The notes: a model not told the origin generated them from the letters alone. Shown: positions 9,080 to 17,732, counted from the stretch's first letter. The stretch: 41,948 nt of DNA from Parachlamydiales bacterium (GCA_015661075.1 JACVQJ010000017.1:1-41948), one strand, 5' to 3'. Numbers and translations: made by a program.

Positions 9080-10708
9080 ATGAAAGATCTTCGATCTAAA
9101 GAGCTTGTAGATAAGATATTGAAAGGTGAAATCGATAGCCTGTCCGATCAGGATCAAGCGATTCTGATAGAGAATCGAGAAGAGATCATTAAACGGCTCG
9201 ATGCTTTTTTTTTAAAACAGATCCCTTGTCTATTGGATAATCAGGTAAAACCTGCTTTGGAGGACAAAACTTCGCTTTTTGTGCGAGATCCGGATTCAGA
9301 AGAAAAATTAGCAACTGTCGCTGCCAAAAAAATATTGCTGGTTCCGCCCAATGAAAATTGCCTTGATCCGGCAGCTCTTGTTGGGGGCTTGAATCTCGCT
9401 GCATTTCTTGAAGCGTCTGAATTATTTCCCTGGCTTCGCAAAATTTGCCATGTTTCACATGAATCCATTGAACAGTCGCTTTTGGAAGAGTTCATATCAG
9501 AAGAATTTGCTTTTTTACTCGCTGATACGATGGGACAGTGGGATTTGCTTAAATCTGAAATTGAAGATCCAGCCGTAGAGGATTTTTTTCGGGGCGCTTG
9601 TCTTTGTGCATTAGCTCTCGCACTCGCAAAAGGCCGGATTAATCGCAATGAAGTTGTTGATTATTTTAAAAGTCTTTTTTGTCGGATATTAAGTGGAGAG
9701 CTTGCTGAAGGAATGCTCCCTACCTATCTAGTTGATTCTTGCTCTAACTTTTGGCCGGGAGAGTGTCTTGAAGAAATCCGTGAATTGTTTGGCTCGAACC
9801 TGGTCGATGAGAGTTTAGTCGATATTTCCGATGTACTCAAAAAATTTATGATGGGTAAGGAATGGTGCATAGAAGAGATGCGAGATGAGATTGAGACGCA
9901 CAGCTTTTGTCAAAAACTGCAAGAATCCAAAGAATCTTCCGATCCCGTTCAATCCGAGAAATTAGATAATATTATCAGCCGACTCATTGAGCATGCCCAA
10001 ATCACCGCAGATCAATTTTTCCAAAAACCGGAAAGAAATGAAATCTGTTCCTGTGGAAGCGGTCGAAAATATAAAAAATGCTGCATGAACAAGCGACCTT
10101 CTGACAAATTGCCGGCAAAGATTCGAGTCGAAGAATCAGTAATCTCTTACGGCCCTCTGGAACAATCCGATGCATGGAAAGCGATTCCTGAAACGGAAAG
10201 GGAGTCTATTCTGGATTTACACGACCTTCTTTCTAAAAACCCAGAAAAGGTCATTGAAGCAGCTCCTGTGTATATATCAAAATATCCAGACATTCCGATG
10301 CTGCATAACTTTTTGTACGGCGCCTATCGCCATTTGAAACGCCCTCGCGAAGCAATGGCGGTTCTGACGCAGACATTGAAAGTTTTTCCGGATTACTTCT
10401 TTGGCCGTATAGAATATGCGCACTATCTTGTTCGTAGAGGAGAGCCTGAAAAAGCTCACGCGATTCTGGAAAACGCGGGAACCTTGTCGCAACTCTATCC
10501 AGATAGAAAAATTTTTCACGCTGCTGAATGGAAAGGATTTTCATATGTGATGAGTCTATGCTACATCCAAAAAGGTGACTTGAATCAAGCAAAAGTTTAC
10601 TTGCAGATTCTTCAAGAACTTGCGCCAGAATGCGCTGAGGTAGAAGATGTTGTGAAAAGAATCAAAGGCGCGCTCTTTCTTCAGGCATTGGCGAATGCAC
10701 CAGTTTAG
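9080..10708 (+). CDS. SEC-C motif and TPR-like protein (DUF1186-type)
   Basis: The 542-residue protein has an acidic all-helical N-terminal half of about 300 residues resembling DUF1186, a family I recall from chlamydiae. A SEC-C zinc motif follows at about residues 321-335 (ICSCGSGRKYKKCC, a C-x-C-x8-C-C pattern as at the SecA C-terminus). A helical-repeat C-terminus (about 385-540) contains TPR-like units such as MLHNFLYGAYRHLKRPREAM. SEC-C motifs bind zinc and often mediate contact with SecB or ribosomal partners. The precise role is unknown. No signal peptide is seen, so it is probably cytoplasmic. It is a single-gene unit followed by a long inverted repeat. Confidence 0.75.
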   Translation: MKDLRSKELVDKILKGEIDSLSDQDQAILIENREEIIKRLDAFFLKQIPCLLDNQVKPALEDKTSLFVRDPDSEEKLATVAAKKILLVPPNENCLDPAALVGGLNLAAFLEASELFPWLRKICHVSHESIEQSLLEEFISEEFAFLLADTMGQWDLLKSEIEDPAVEDFFRGACLCALALALAKGRINRNEVVDYFKSLFCRILSGELAEGMLPTYLVDSCSNFWPGECLEEIRELFGSNLVDESLVDISDVLKKFMMGKEWCIEEMRDEIETHSFCQKLQESKESSDPVQSEKLDNIISRLIEHAQITADQFFQKPERNEICSCGSGRKYKKCCMNKRPSDKLPAKIRVEESVISYGPLEQSDAWKAIPETERESILDLHDLLSKNPEKVIEAAPVYISKYPDIPMLHNFLYGAYRHLKRPREAMAVLTQTLKVFPDYFFGRIEYAHYLVRRGEPEKAHAILENAGTLSQLYPDRKIFHAAEWKGFSYVMSLCYIQKGDLNQAKVYLQILQELAPECAEVEDVVKRIKGALFLQALANAPV

Positions 10709-10764
10709 CAGGTTTTATTCTAATAAACTAAAATGCAAAACGTTATAAAATTTCCAGCGCGATT

Positions 10765-10840
10765 TTCCATACAAAAACGTGGTAATCTATCGCGTTTTTC
10801 CAACGAAAAAGGTGATGAATTGCCACGTTTTATGATGGAA
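10765..10840. terminator. Inverted repeat between convergent genes, possible bidirectional terminator
   Basis: TTCCATACAAAAACGTGG at 10765-10782 pairs with CCACGTTTTATGATGGAA at 10823-10840 (about 15 of 18 positions). Inside lies a smaller T/A-rich hairpin, TTTTTC-CAAC-GAAAAA. It lies between the SEC-C/TPR gene and the opposing recO. It may end transcription from both sides, or be a remnant of a palindromic mobile element. Confidence 0.4.
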
Positions 10841-10851
10841 TGGGCTGTTTT

Positions 10852-11517
10852 TTAATGAATCCGCTCGGAAAAGAGGCGGTCGGTGATATCGGCAAAGGCC
10901 GGGGTCGGCTGGAGGGCGGCGAATTCGGAAAAGCGCCGGCCCAGCCCCAGTTTCAGCAATAAACCCCATTCCGGATCATCCAATGCGAAGCTCGGGGGCC
11001 GTGCATGGCTAGCGCATAGACTTTCTCCGCCGGATAGATGGTTGGCTGCAGCTCCGCAGCGCATGCAATGGGGCTCTAAGCGGATCAGTCCTTCAAATTG
11101 CAGCAATTTCAACCGAAAGCTCAGAGCGATGGCCGCGGGATTGGTTTTTAAATGCCGGAAGGAAGCGATCAGCAGTTCATAGAGGCTTTTGGCCGACCGG
11201 CCCGGCAGTTGCGAGCGGAGCAGATCGCGCGCGATGGACCCGGCGGAAGAGATTATGTTGTAACTTTCGCGTAATTCTTGCAGCGGGTCGAGCATGGCGA
11301 AGTCTTTGAGAGGGTGGATTTCCCCAATCGATTTGCGATACACCCATTCCGCACGGCAAAACGGGGTCGTTACTGCCGCGTTATTTGTTTTAATGTGCTT
11401 GGCCATCAATGAGATCAGGCCGGCATCCGGAGTGAAAATTTTCAATATGCGATGGCTTCCCAAATAGGGGATGGTCTGTAAGAGAATTCCTTCGTGTCGA
11501 TCCCAATCGCCGCTCAT
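10852..11517 (-). CDS. recO: DNA repair protein RecO
   Basis: The product has the RecO N-terminal OB-fold (EGILLQTIPYLGSHRILKIF, then a TPDAGLISLMAKH block) and the helical C-terminal domain with a zinc-type cluster (CMRCGAAANHLSGGESLC). RecO loads RecA on SSB-coated single strands with RecR. ATG 11517 is used here. A TTG at 11538 is in frame with an AGG at good spacing upstream and would add seven residues (MGIDTEA), so the start is open. The gene is followed by a divergent hibernation factor gene. RecO near the CtcB/CtcC pair recalls the Chlamydia trachomatis gene order; that comparison is from memory. Confidence 0.88.
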   Translation of the reverse strand: MSGDWDRHEGILLQTIPYLGSHRILKIFTPDAGLISLMAKHIKTNNAAVTTPFCRAEWVYRKSIGEIHPLKDFAMLDPLQELRESYNIISSAGSIARDLLRSQLPGRSAKSLYELLIASFRHLKTNPAAIALSFRLKLLQFEGLIRLEPHCMRCGAAANHLSGGESLCASHARPPSFALDDPEWGLLLKLGLGRRFSEFAALQPTPAFADITDRLFSERIH

Positions 11518-11566
11518 CGCCTCAGTATCGATTCCCAAGATCTACCTAGCAAGAATAAAATTCTCC

Positions 11567-11595
11567 TTGGCAGAGGAAATCGGCCGTGTTAAGCT
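11567..11595 (+). promoter_or_regulatory. Candidate promoter of the hibernation factor gene
   Basis: TTGGCA at 11567-11572 and TAAGCT at 11590-11595 are 17 bases apart. A good ribosome-binding site (TTGAGGAA) lies before ATG 11625. The -35 matches well, the -10 only partly. Confidence 0.35.
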
Positions 11596-11624
11596 GGCAA
11601 AGCTTTAAATCTTGAGGAACTGTT

Positions 11625-12248
11625 ATGGCGAGACCGGAAAAAACTGACGTTCAAGCTTACAATGTTTCTGTCATTGGCAAACATTTTCAAATCACTGATG
11701 CCATTCGTAATTACGTTTTCGAGAAATTGAAAAAAGTGGAGCATTTCGCAGACCACATTATGGATATTCTCGTCACACTCGACGCTCAAAAGCTCGAGCA
11801 TTCCTGCACTATTGTGATGAATTTTATTCATTTCCACATCAAGGTGTCGGCGAGCACGGACAATATGTATTCGGCCATTGACAAGGCATCGGACCGCGTC
11901 ATTAAGCTGATTCGGCGCTACAAGACCAAGCTGCAATCGACGCGCTCCAAGCATTTGTCCACGGTTGATGTCCATGTCAACATCATTAAGCCGCTGCAGG
12001 ACGATCTCGCTGCGATTAACGACGACATCGTAGCGGAAAATGTTGAGAAAGAATCGGAGCGCTGTCAGATTCATAAAATCACGGCCAAAGAAACGATCCC
12101 GCTGAAGACTCTGACGCAGGATGAAGCGGTCATGAAGATGGAGCTGTCCGACGATCCGTTCCTGATTTTTCGCGGCGAAGAGGATCAGAAGCTCAAAGTG
12201 ATTTATCGCCGCGAAGACAAGAACTATGCAGTTGTACAAGTTCAGTGA
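11625..12248 (+). CDS. hpf: Ribosome hibernation promoting factor, long form
   Basis: The 207-residue protein has the HPF/RaiA N-terminal beta-alpha-beta domain (NVSVIGKHFQITDAIRNYV through the VDVHVNII strand) and the extra C-terminal domain of long HPF (about residues 155-205: DEAVMKMELSDDPFLIF, then VIYRREDKNYAVVQ). The N-domain binds the 30S decoding region; the C-domain dimerises to form 100S particles. In an organism with an inert infectious stage this would protect idle ribosomes. A TTGAGGAA site six bases before the ATG supports the start. The gene is divergent from recO and followed by a mobile-element remnant. Confidence 0.92.
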   Translation: MARPEKTDVQAYNVSVIGKHFQITDAIRNYVFEKLKKVEHFADHIMDILVTLDAQKLEHSCTIVMNFIHFHIKVSASTDNMYSAIDKASDRVIKLIRRYKTKLQSTRSKHLSTVDVHVNIIKPLQDDLAAINDDIVAENVEKESERCQIHKITAKETIPLKTLTQDEAVMKMELSDDPFLIFRGEEDQKLKVIYRREDKNYAVVQVQ

Positions 12249-12257
12249 TCGGTTCCT

Positions 12258-12557
12258 ATACCGGGAGTGATTCAAAAATTGGGAATAGGCAAGGAGGCTG
12301 CTTGAACAGCTTGCTCGAAGCGCAATCCCGCCACTTCAGGGGCGGGTTAGCCGAGCTATTTATTTTATCGGGCGCTTTTAAGCGCCCGCCATTAGCTGTC
12401 GAAGAATCTCCTTCCTTTAGGAAGGAGTTCTTCAATTTAGGTCAGGCGAAGCCGGTGCCGAGGGAGCTCAACTTGAATAAGTTGGGCGACCGAGGCAGAC
12501 ACAAAGGCAACGCAAAGCTGACGCTGCCTAAACCGATTTTTGAATCACGAGCGGTAT
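12258..12557. mobile_element. MITE-like element with about 25-bp terminal inverted repeats
   Basis: Bases 12258-12282 and 12533-12557 are inverted copies matching at about 21 of 25 positions (core TGATTCAAAAA / TTTTTGAATCA). The similarity continues weakly inward (AATAGGCA / TGCCTAAA). The two ends merge into TATA sequences on both sides, compatible with a TA target duplication. The 300-base element fills almost the whole gap between the hpf stop (12248) and the next ATG (12560), and it encloses a separate palindromic element at 12307-12435. No transposase is inside. An open frame of 104 codons across it has no family features and is probably spurious. Confidence 0.65.
12307..12435 (+). mobile_element. 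Palindromic element, copy 1 (IS200/IS605-end-like, non-autonomous)
   Basis: Three hairpins follow each other: CCCGCCacttcaGGGGCGGG, GGGCGCTTTTAAGCGCCC and TCTCCTTCCTTTAGGAAGGA with TTCTTCAA at the end. The same layout and much of the same sequence (GCAATCCCGCC, GAGCTAT/AAGCTAT, AAGAATCTCCT, GGAGTTCTTCAA) occur at 25736-25872. The outer hairpins resemble left- and right-end hairpins of IS200/IS605 elements recognised by Y1 transposases. The middle hairpin differs between copies. TTGAAC precedes both copies and may be part of the target. Confidence 0.65.
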
Positions 12558-12559
12558 AA

Positions 12560-12985
12560 ATGCCTCAAAGGGTATACGATCCGGTCCGGCTTCGATATGT
12601 TGCAGCGACTAATGAAGAGATGGTACGCCAGGCTCTTTTAAGAAAAATGCTGGGCGATCTTGCGTTTCCCAGAGGATTGATCGCTGTCGAAAAAGAGCTG
12701 GGCGAGCATGGGCGGCGTTTTGATATCGTCTGCTACGGCTGTCATTTTCACCCGCTTCATGAACTCTATCCTCTGCTCCTCGTCGAGTGCAAAGCGGAGG
12801 ATGCAACGGATGCGGCGCGCGAGCAGGCCTTGGGCTATAATGCGACGATCGGCGCGCCGTTTTTATGTGTGGCCGGCCAGACACAAATTCACACTTTGTG
12901 GCTCAATGCAGACAAGATCGGACACGTCCCTTTTCTTCCGGCCTATCGCGATTTATTAGAGATGGCCAAAAAGCGATATTCATGA
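12560..12985 (+). CDS. PD-(D/E)XK-like protein, HsdR N-terminal-domain family
   Basis: The 141-residue protein matches the stand-alone 'type I restriction enzyme R N-terminal' family found across chlamydiae. The nuclease-like core is visible: an early Glu in VEKELGEHG, Asp in RRFDIV and an ExK in LLLVECKAED (E, K and the preceding D give a PD-(D/E)XK arrangement), then a helix with DAAREQALGYN. Family members are not restriction enzymes by themselves; a role in DNA repair is a reasonable guess from the recO neighbourhood, but unproven. The TGA stop overlaps the next ATG (ATGA), so it is co-translated with the MORN-like gene. Its upstream region is occupied by the MITE-like element. Confidence 0.75.
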   Translation: MPQRVYDPVRLRYVAATNEEMVRQALLRKMLGDLAFPRGLIAVEKELGEHGRRFDIVCYGCHFHPLHELYPLLLVECKAEDATDAAREQALGYNATIGAPFLCVAGQTQIHTLWLNADKIGHVPFLPAYRDLLEMAKKRYS

Positions 12986-13488
12986 TGGTTGTATTCACAG
13001 ATCAGATATTTTCCATTCAGGAACCATCACTGGGTTTGAACCTTCACGGCGATGTGGATGGCATCAGGTCTGAAAGGCTTTTCTATGACAGCGGCGCCCT
13101 TCAGTCCGAATGTTTCTATCGCGCGGGATGCCTGCATGGGCCGTCGCGTTTTTTTAGCGAGGAAAAAGTCTTGCTATCGGAAACATGGTTTTGGGAAGGG
13201 AAGAGGATGGGCATCGCGCGCTACTATTATTGTTCGGGCGCCCCGTATGCTGTCTTGCGCTATCTATCTGATCTCAAGACGGGGCGTCAGGAGTATTTCT
13301 ATGACAATGGTCAGCCGAAGACGATTGAGGAATATCGGGAAGGCAGGCTCCATGGCGAATCGATTCTCTATTGGCCCAGTGGCCCGATGAAGCGGAGCTG
13401 CCAGTTTGCGCATGGCCGAAGATGCGGCTGGGATCGGATCTGGAGTGAAGAGGGAACAATCCTTCACGAGGAAGAGTATGTTCTCTAA
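12982..13488 (+). CDS. MORN-variant repeat protein
   Basis: This 168-residue protein is a run of MORN_2-type repeats: units such as RLFYDSGALQSECFYRAGCL, RYYYCSGAPYAVLRYL, EYFYDNGQPKTIEEYREGRL and ILYWPSGPMKRSCQFAHGR, each about 23 residues with the Y-x-x-G-x-x-x pattern. The start chosen is ATG 12982, which overlaps the previous stop by 4 bp; a longer in-frame extension upstream would lie wholly inside the previous gene. MORN-like repeats are usually protein- or membrane-binding scaffolds. Function is unknown. It also overlaps the next gene by 11 bp. Confidence 0.75.
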   Translation: MMVVFTDQIFSIQEPSLGLNLHGDVDGIRSERLFYDSGALQSECFYRAGCLHGPSRFFSEEKVLLSETWFWEGKRMGIARYYYCSGAPYAVLRYLSDLKTGRQEYFYDNGQPKTIEEYREGRLHGESILYWPSGPMKRSCQFAHGRRCGWDRIWSEEGTILHEEEYVL

Positions 13489-15115
13489 TGCCGCCGCTTT
13501 GTTTGTTGAGCGTTTTCCGCGCTATGGTCTTAGCATACTCGCATGGCCGACCGGAGTTGATGTATTGCCATCCGCCGATGCGCTTTGGCTCGGCTCGCTG
13601 CCCTTGCAGCATGCCGAAGTGCTTTATCTCTATGGCTTGGGCGATGGCAGCGCGGCTTTGCTGCTCAAAGACTGGCTCGATCGGCATCCGGCGCATCGCC
13701 TGATCTTTCTCGAGCCCCAGGCGCAGCGGATCATGCAATTTTTGAATGGGCCATTGGCTATGCAGGTGCTGAGATGGGCCCAGATTGAGATCTATCATTT
13801 GCCGCAAGGCAAGGAAAAGAGGGCTTTGCTCCAGGAAATGGCCGATCGCTATCCCGTGCGAGGGGCTTTTTTGGCTCAGGGACCGCATTTGCCCTCATCA
13901 GAAAAGCAATCGATGGCGCGCACGAAACTGGCGCTGCTTCGCAAAACAGCCTTGAGCCACGCCGTCTTCGTCGATCAGTTCATGGGCCATGTGCCGCTGC
14001 GGCATCTCGTTTTGAATGCCCGTCATTTGCCGTCGGCCTTTTATCTGAACCGGATGAAAGACTCCTTTCGCAATATTCCCGCCATCATTTGCGGAGCGGG
14101 TCCGTCTTTGCAGAGCTCTCTTTACGATCTGGGGCAAATGGAAAACCAGGCGTTGGTTTTCGCGGGCGGCTCGGCGATCGCGGCCTTGACGCAGCAGGGC
14201 ATCAGCCCTCATTTTGCCATTGCGATCGATCCCAATCCTGAAGAGATGCGGCGCCTGAAAAACAGTTTCGCCTTCGAAGTGCCGTTTTTGTTTACATCGC
14301 GTCTTTTTTCCGACTGTTTTGCCGCCGTGAACGGGCCGTTTGGCTATGTTCGCTCCGGCATGTCGGGGATTCCCGAACTCTGGCTGGATGAGGAGATGGG
14401 ACTCACTGAACCAACTCTCGGCGCGCTTCTTTCGCCGGAATCGATTTCCGTCACAGGGCTGAGCGCAGCGATTGCCTATTTTTTAGGCTGCGATCCCATC
14501 ATTTTCGACGGGCTGGATCTCGCCTACACGAATCAGAGGCGCTATGCCGCCGGTGTAGCGGCCTCGGAAGAGGCGAGCCATGAGAGCTTGCAGCCGGTCG
14601 ATCGCCACCTCATGAAAAAGGATCGGCAGGGAAGACCCGTCGTCAGCGCTGTTCGATGGGTGATGGAGGCGAATGCATTGTCCCGCATGGCCCGCCGCCA
14701 TCGGGATCGGCGATGGGTCAATTGTACGCAAGGTGGTATCGGAATCAAAGGCATTGAAACGGCGCTGCTGTCCGCGATGCGCTCGTCATTTTCTTCTATG
14801 CGCGATCTAAGAGCGCTGGTTCACAGTGCCACACAGCGATGGGCCATGCCCACGACAACGGCTGTTATTTCAGAAAAGATCGATGAGTTAAAAACAAGTC
14901 TGGATCGGGTTCTGGGTCATCTGGAGATCTTGGTCCAAAATGATAACGCCGGAAAATGCGCTTTGGCCGAGATCGAGCTCTTCGATGAAGAAGCCGCAGC
15001 GATTATTTTTCTCGATATTCAAAAAACAATTCGAGCTCTCGATCCGGATCGAAAGACGTTTGATTGGAAAGCGTTTCAAAAAATGGCCCTCCAATGTCAG
15101 AGAGCCTTTTTATAG
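13478..15115 (+). CDS. DUF115 / motility-associated-factor-like protein
   Basis: The 545-residue protein contains the DUF115 core (MAF_flag10, 6-hydroxymethylpterin pyrophosphokinase MptE-like fold) in the middle: NIPAIICGAGPSLQSSL from about residue 200, then ALVFAGGSAIAAL and HFAIAIDPNPEEM. In flagellated bacteria such proteins glycosylate flagellin with nonulosonic acids. No flagellar genes are seen here and chlamydiae generally lack flagella motility, so the substrate is unclear. ATG 13478 has GAGGAAGAG in front and was chosen over an upstream ATG that lies inside the MORN-like gene. The 3' end overlaps the opposing ctcC gene by 19 bp. Confidence 0.7.
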   Translation: MFSNAAALFVERFPRYGLSILAWPTGVDVLPSADALWLGSLPLQHAEVLYLYGLGDGSAALLLKDWLDRHPAHRLIFLEPQAQRIMQFLNGPLAMQVLRWAQIEIYHLPQGKEKRALLQEMADRYPVRGAFLAQGPHLPSSEKQSMARTKLALLRKTALSHAVFVDQFMGHVPLRHLVLNARHLPSAFYLNRMKDSFRNIPAIICGAGPSLQSSLYDLGQMENQALVFAGGSAIAALTQQGISPHFAIAIDPNPEEMRRLKNSFAFEVPFLFTSRLFSDCFAAVNGPFGYVRSGMSGIPELWLDEEMGLTEPTLGALLSPESISVTGLSAAIAYFLGCDPIIFDGLDLAYTNQRRYAAGVAASEEASHESLQPVDRHLMKKDRQGRPVVSAVRWVMEANALSRMARRHRDRRWVNCTQGGIGIKGIETALLSAMRSSFSSMRDLRALVHSATQRWAMPTTTAVISEKIDELKTSLDRVLGHLEILVQNDNAGKCALAEIELFDEEAAAIIFLDIQKTIRALDPDRKTFDWKAFQKMALQCQRAFL

Positions 15116-16455
15116 TTTTCCGCTCCGTACTCTTGCAGTTTGTTGCGCAGGGTGCGGACGCTGATGCCTAAGACGGCAGCGGTTTTAGTGCGATTCTGGT
15201 GATGCGCTTGTAGAGTATCCAGAATCAGCTGTTTTTCCACCTGGTGGATGGTCTGTCCGACGAGGGAAAGGCCGGTTTCGGGCGGTTTTTCCGCGGCGAT
15301 CGGCTCGAGATAGAGATGCTCGCTATCGATCTGTTCACCGAAGTCGAGGACGACGGTGCGCTCGATGATGTTGGCGAGCTCGCGGACGTTGCCGGGCCAG
15401 TGATAGGCGAGTAATTTTTGGCACGCCCGTTCGCTCAGCGTTTTTTTCGTCTTGTGGTTTTCCGTGCAGAAGCGATCGATGAAGAAGTGGGCGAGGGGAA
15501 TGATATCTTCGGTGCGCTGGCGCAAGGAGGGTAGATGGATCGGCACGACGTTGAGCCGATAGAACAGATCTTCGCGAAACACTTTTGTTTCGATGGCCTC
15601 GTTCATGTTGCGGTTCGAGGTGGCCAGGATGCGGATGTTGACGCGAATCGATCGCAATCCGCCGACGCGCTCGAACTCCTGCTCCTGGATGGCGCGCAGC
15701 AATTTGGGCTGAAGGGACAAGGGGATTTCCGTCACTTCGTCGAGCAGGATGGTTCCCTTGTCGGCGAGCTCGAATCGACCCGTCTTGCGCACATGCGCCC
15801 CGGTGAAGGCGCCCTTCTCATGGCCGAAAAATTCCGATTCGAGCAGGGTTTCGGGGATCGCGGCGCAGTTGACTTTGACAAATGAAAAGGGAGAGCGGGG
15901 CGATAATTGGTGGATCGCGCTGGCGATGACTTCTTTGCCGGTGCCAGACTCGCCCGTGATGAAGACGCTCGCCTGGCTTTTGGCGATTTTGTCGAGATCC
16001 TGCATGACCCGTTTCATCGGCGCGCTCTGAGAGACGATCTGCGGCAGGCCGATCGCTTCGCGCAGGTAGCGGTTTTCTTTGAGTAAGTGCGATTGCGCCT
16101 CGCACTGTTCGACCGCGGCTTCGAGCGCTTCGGGTGGAAATGGCTTGATGAGGTAGTTGAAGGCGCCGAGGCGCATGGCTTCGACGGTCGATTCCACGCT
16201 GCCGAAGGCCGTCATCATGATGACAAAACAGGCCGGATGCAGCGATTTGGCGGTTTTCAACACTTCGAGGCCGTCCTGAATCGGCATTTTGCGGTCGGTG
16301 ACGACGAGATCGAACGATTCCTGATTCAATCGCTGAATGGCTTCCTGCCCATTGGAGGCAGTGGCGACCTCTTTGCCCAAGCGCTTCAACGTCTCTGCAA
16401 TGAAATTACGCATGAGCGGTTCGTCATCGACGATTAGGACGCGTTCAATGGTCAT
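15097..16455 (-). CDS. ctcC: Sigma-54-dependent response regulator CtcC (AtoC/NtrC type)
   Basis: The 452-residue protein has a receiver domain (acid pocket DDE at 10-12, phospho-acceptor Asp54 in VVTDRKMP, Lys104), an AAA+ sigma-54 activation domain (about 137-370: Walker A GESGTGKE 168-175, GAFTGA loop 215-220, arginine-finger region) and a Fis-type helix-turn-helix at the end (TKTAAVLGISVRTLRNKL). It would activate sigma-54 promoters, which in Chlamydia are tied to late development. The start overlaps the kinase stop by one base, so the pair is co-transcribed. The 3' end overlaps the convergent DUF115 gene by 19 bp. Confidence 0.93.
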   Translation of the reverse strand: MTIERVLIVDDEPLMRNFIAETLKRLGKEVATASNGQEAIQRLNQESFDLVVTDRKMPIQDGLEVLKTAKSLHPACFVIMMTAFGSVESTVEAMRLGAFNYLIKPFPPEALEAAVEQCEAQSHLLKENRYLREAIGLPQIVSQSAPMKRVMQDLDKIAKSQASVFITGESGTGKEVIASAIHQLSPRSPFSFVKVNCAAIPETLLESEFFGHEKGAFTGAHVRKTGRFELADKGTILLDEVTEIPLSLQPKLLRAIQEQEFERVGGLRSIRVNIRILATSNRNMNEAIETKVFREDLFYRLNVVPIHLPSLRQRTEDIIPLAHFFIDRFCTENHKTKKTLSERACQKLLAYHWPGNVRELANIIERTVVLDFGEQIDSEHLYLEPIAAEKPPETGLSLVGQTIHQVEKQLILDTLQAHHQNRTKTAAVLGISVRTLRNKLQEYGAENYKKAL

Positions 16456-17732
16456 TATTTCACACCTTTTTTTAATGGGAGAATGATGGTGAAAGTACTG
16501 CCGCGCCCGATTTGAGAGCGGACATCGAGCTGTCCGCCGTGGGCCTGGACGATTTTTTGGGCCTCGACGAGGCCGAGGCCTGTGCCCTTTTGTTTGGTGG
16601 TGAAAAAGGGAGAAAAGAGCTGATTCAGATGACTGGCTTCAATACCGACACCCGTATCCGACACGGCGATTTGGCAGGTATTGTCGAGTTGCAAGAGGGC
16701 GATGGTGAGAAGTCCGCCTTGCGGCATGGCCTGAAATGCGTTGTAGATCAGATTGAGCAGGCATGATTTGAATGCCTGAGGATCAAAGGGAGCCAAAATC
16801 GGGTCTTGGGGAATGTGGATATCGAGTTTGACGCCGCGCGGATAGGCGGGGTCGACGCGCACGAATTGGCCGATCTGCTTCAAGAATGCGCCGATCTCGA
16901 GCGACTGCGGTTGGATCTGGATGGGACGGGCATAAGAGAGGATTGTCGAGACGAGAGTTTCCAGCGATTTGGTTCCTTCGATGATGAACTCGGCCATCTC
17001 CTGCAGGTTTTTCTGATCGGCGAGGTCGCGAGACAGCAGAGTGGCGTAGCCGCGGATGCCGCCGAGCGGGTTGCGGATCTCGTGAGCCACGGTGGCGGCC
17101 ATTTCGCCGAGCTCCTTCATCCGGTCATTGCGGTTTGCGGTGCGCTGCAGCCGCTGCATTTCGCTGATGTCGCGCAGCATAATGATGAGGCCGTGGTAGG
17201 CTTTGGGGCCCTCGGAAATGTAAGTGGTCGAAATTTCCAGCTCCTTGATATCGGCGTCGATTTGCATGGTTTTGTAGAGGAGGCGTTGCGCGAGGCCGAA
17301 GCGCAGCGCTTCTCTGAGGGAAAAGCCAAAGATGTCGTCGGAAAAGCAGGTCCATACGCTTTTGTAGAGCACATCTGTGTTTCGAGCGTTGAAGAGTCGG
17401 GCGGCGGTGTCGTTGAATGTCGTGATGATGCCGTCGAGGTTAATGAATACAATGCCCTGCGAGATGTTTTGCAAAATGTTGTTGAGATAGTGAGTGACAT
17501 TGCCCAGTTCGGCGACTTTTTGCACGAGGCTGCGGTGCGCCTGCGCCAATTCCTGGTTGACTGTCTGCAGCCGCTGTTGTAACTTGTCAGATGCTTCTTT
17601 AAGTCGGATGGTTTCTTCGGAAAATAGCTGAAAGGCCGTGGATAGATGGCGTACGCCCTCATCGGTATTTTGGCTATGCATAGCGAGATCTACCGCTTTT
17701 TGAAGTTGCTCCAGCACCGGATCGGACGACAT
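16455..17732 (-). CDS. ctcB: Cytosolic sensor histidine kinase CtcB (AtoS type)
   Basis: The 425-residue kinase lacks a membrane helix. Residues about 35-80 form a coiled coil, 80-195 a PAS domain (SQGIVFINLDGIITTFNDTA), then HisKA with phospho-His217 in VAHEIRNPLGG and a HATPase domain with N box (NLIYNAFQAMP), G1 (DTGVGI), F and G2 (GTGLGL). It would phosphorylate the receiver encoded by the adjacent gene. GGGGGAA lies six bases before the ATG. That ATG shares the bases CATG with the start codon of the divergent lipoprotein gene, so the promoter of each must lie inside the other gene. The signal sensed is unknown; the PAS domain suggests a soluble ligand or redox cue. Confidence 0.92.
   Translation of the reverse strand: MSSDPVLEQLQKAVDLAMHSQNTDEGVRHLSTAFQLFSEETIRLKEASDKLQQRLQTVNQELAQAHRSLVQKVAELGNVTHYLNNILQNISQGIVFINLDGIITTFNDTAARLFNARNTDVLYKSVWTCFSDDIFGFSLREALRFGLAQRLLYKTMQIDADIKELEISTTYISEGPKAYHGLIIMLRDISEMQRLQRTANRNDRMKELGEMAATVAHEIRNPLGGIRGYATLLSRDLADQKNLQEMAEFIIEGTKSLETLVSTILSYARPIQIQPQSLEIGAFLKQIGQFVRVDPAYPRGVKLDIHIPQDPILAPFDPQAFKSCLLNLIYNAFQAMPQGGLLTIALLQLDNTCQIAVSDTGVGIEASHLNQLFSPFFTTKQKGTGLGLVEAQKIVQAHGGQLDVRSQIGRGSTFTIILPLKKGVK

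Noticed and set aside
11589..12275. 228-codon frame opposite hpf
   Set aside because: Antisense shadow of a well-recognised hibernation factor; low-complexity translation without motif.
12307..12435. Attenuator or riboswitch before the PD-(D/E)XK-like gene
   Set aside because: The homologous sequence sits inside a coding region at 25736-25872, so a mobile element explains it better.
12245..12559. 104-codon plus-strand frame between hpf and the PD-(D/E)XK-like gene
   Set aside because: It lies over the MITE-like and palindromic elements, has no family features and its length is explained by element sequence.
16806..17582. 258-codon frame opposite the sensor kinase
   Set aside because: It is antisense to clear HisKA/HATPase coding sequence; GC-rich genes often leave such long shadows.
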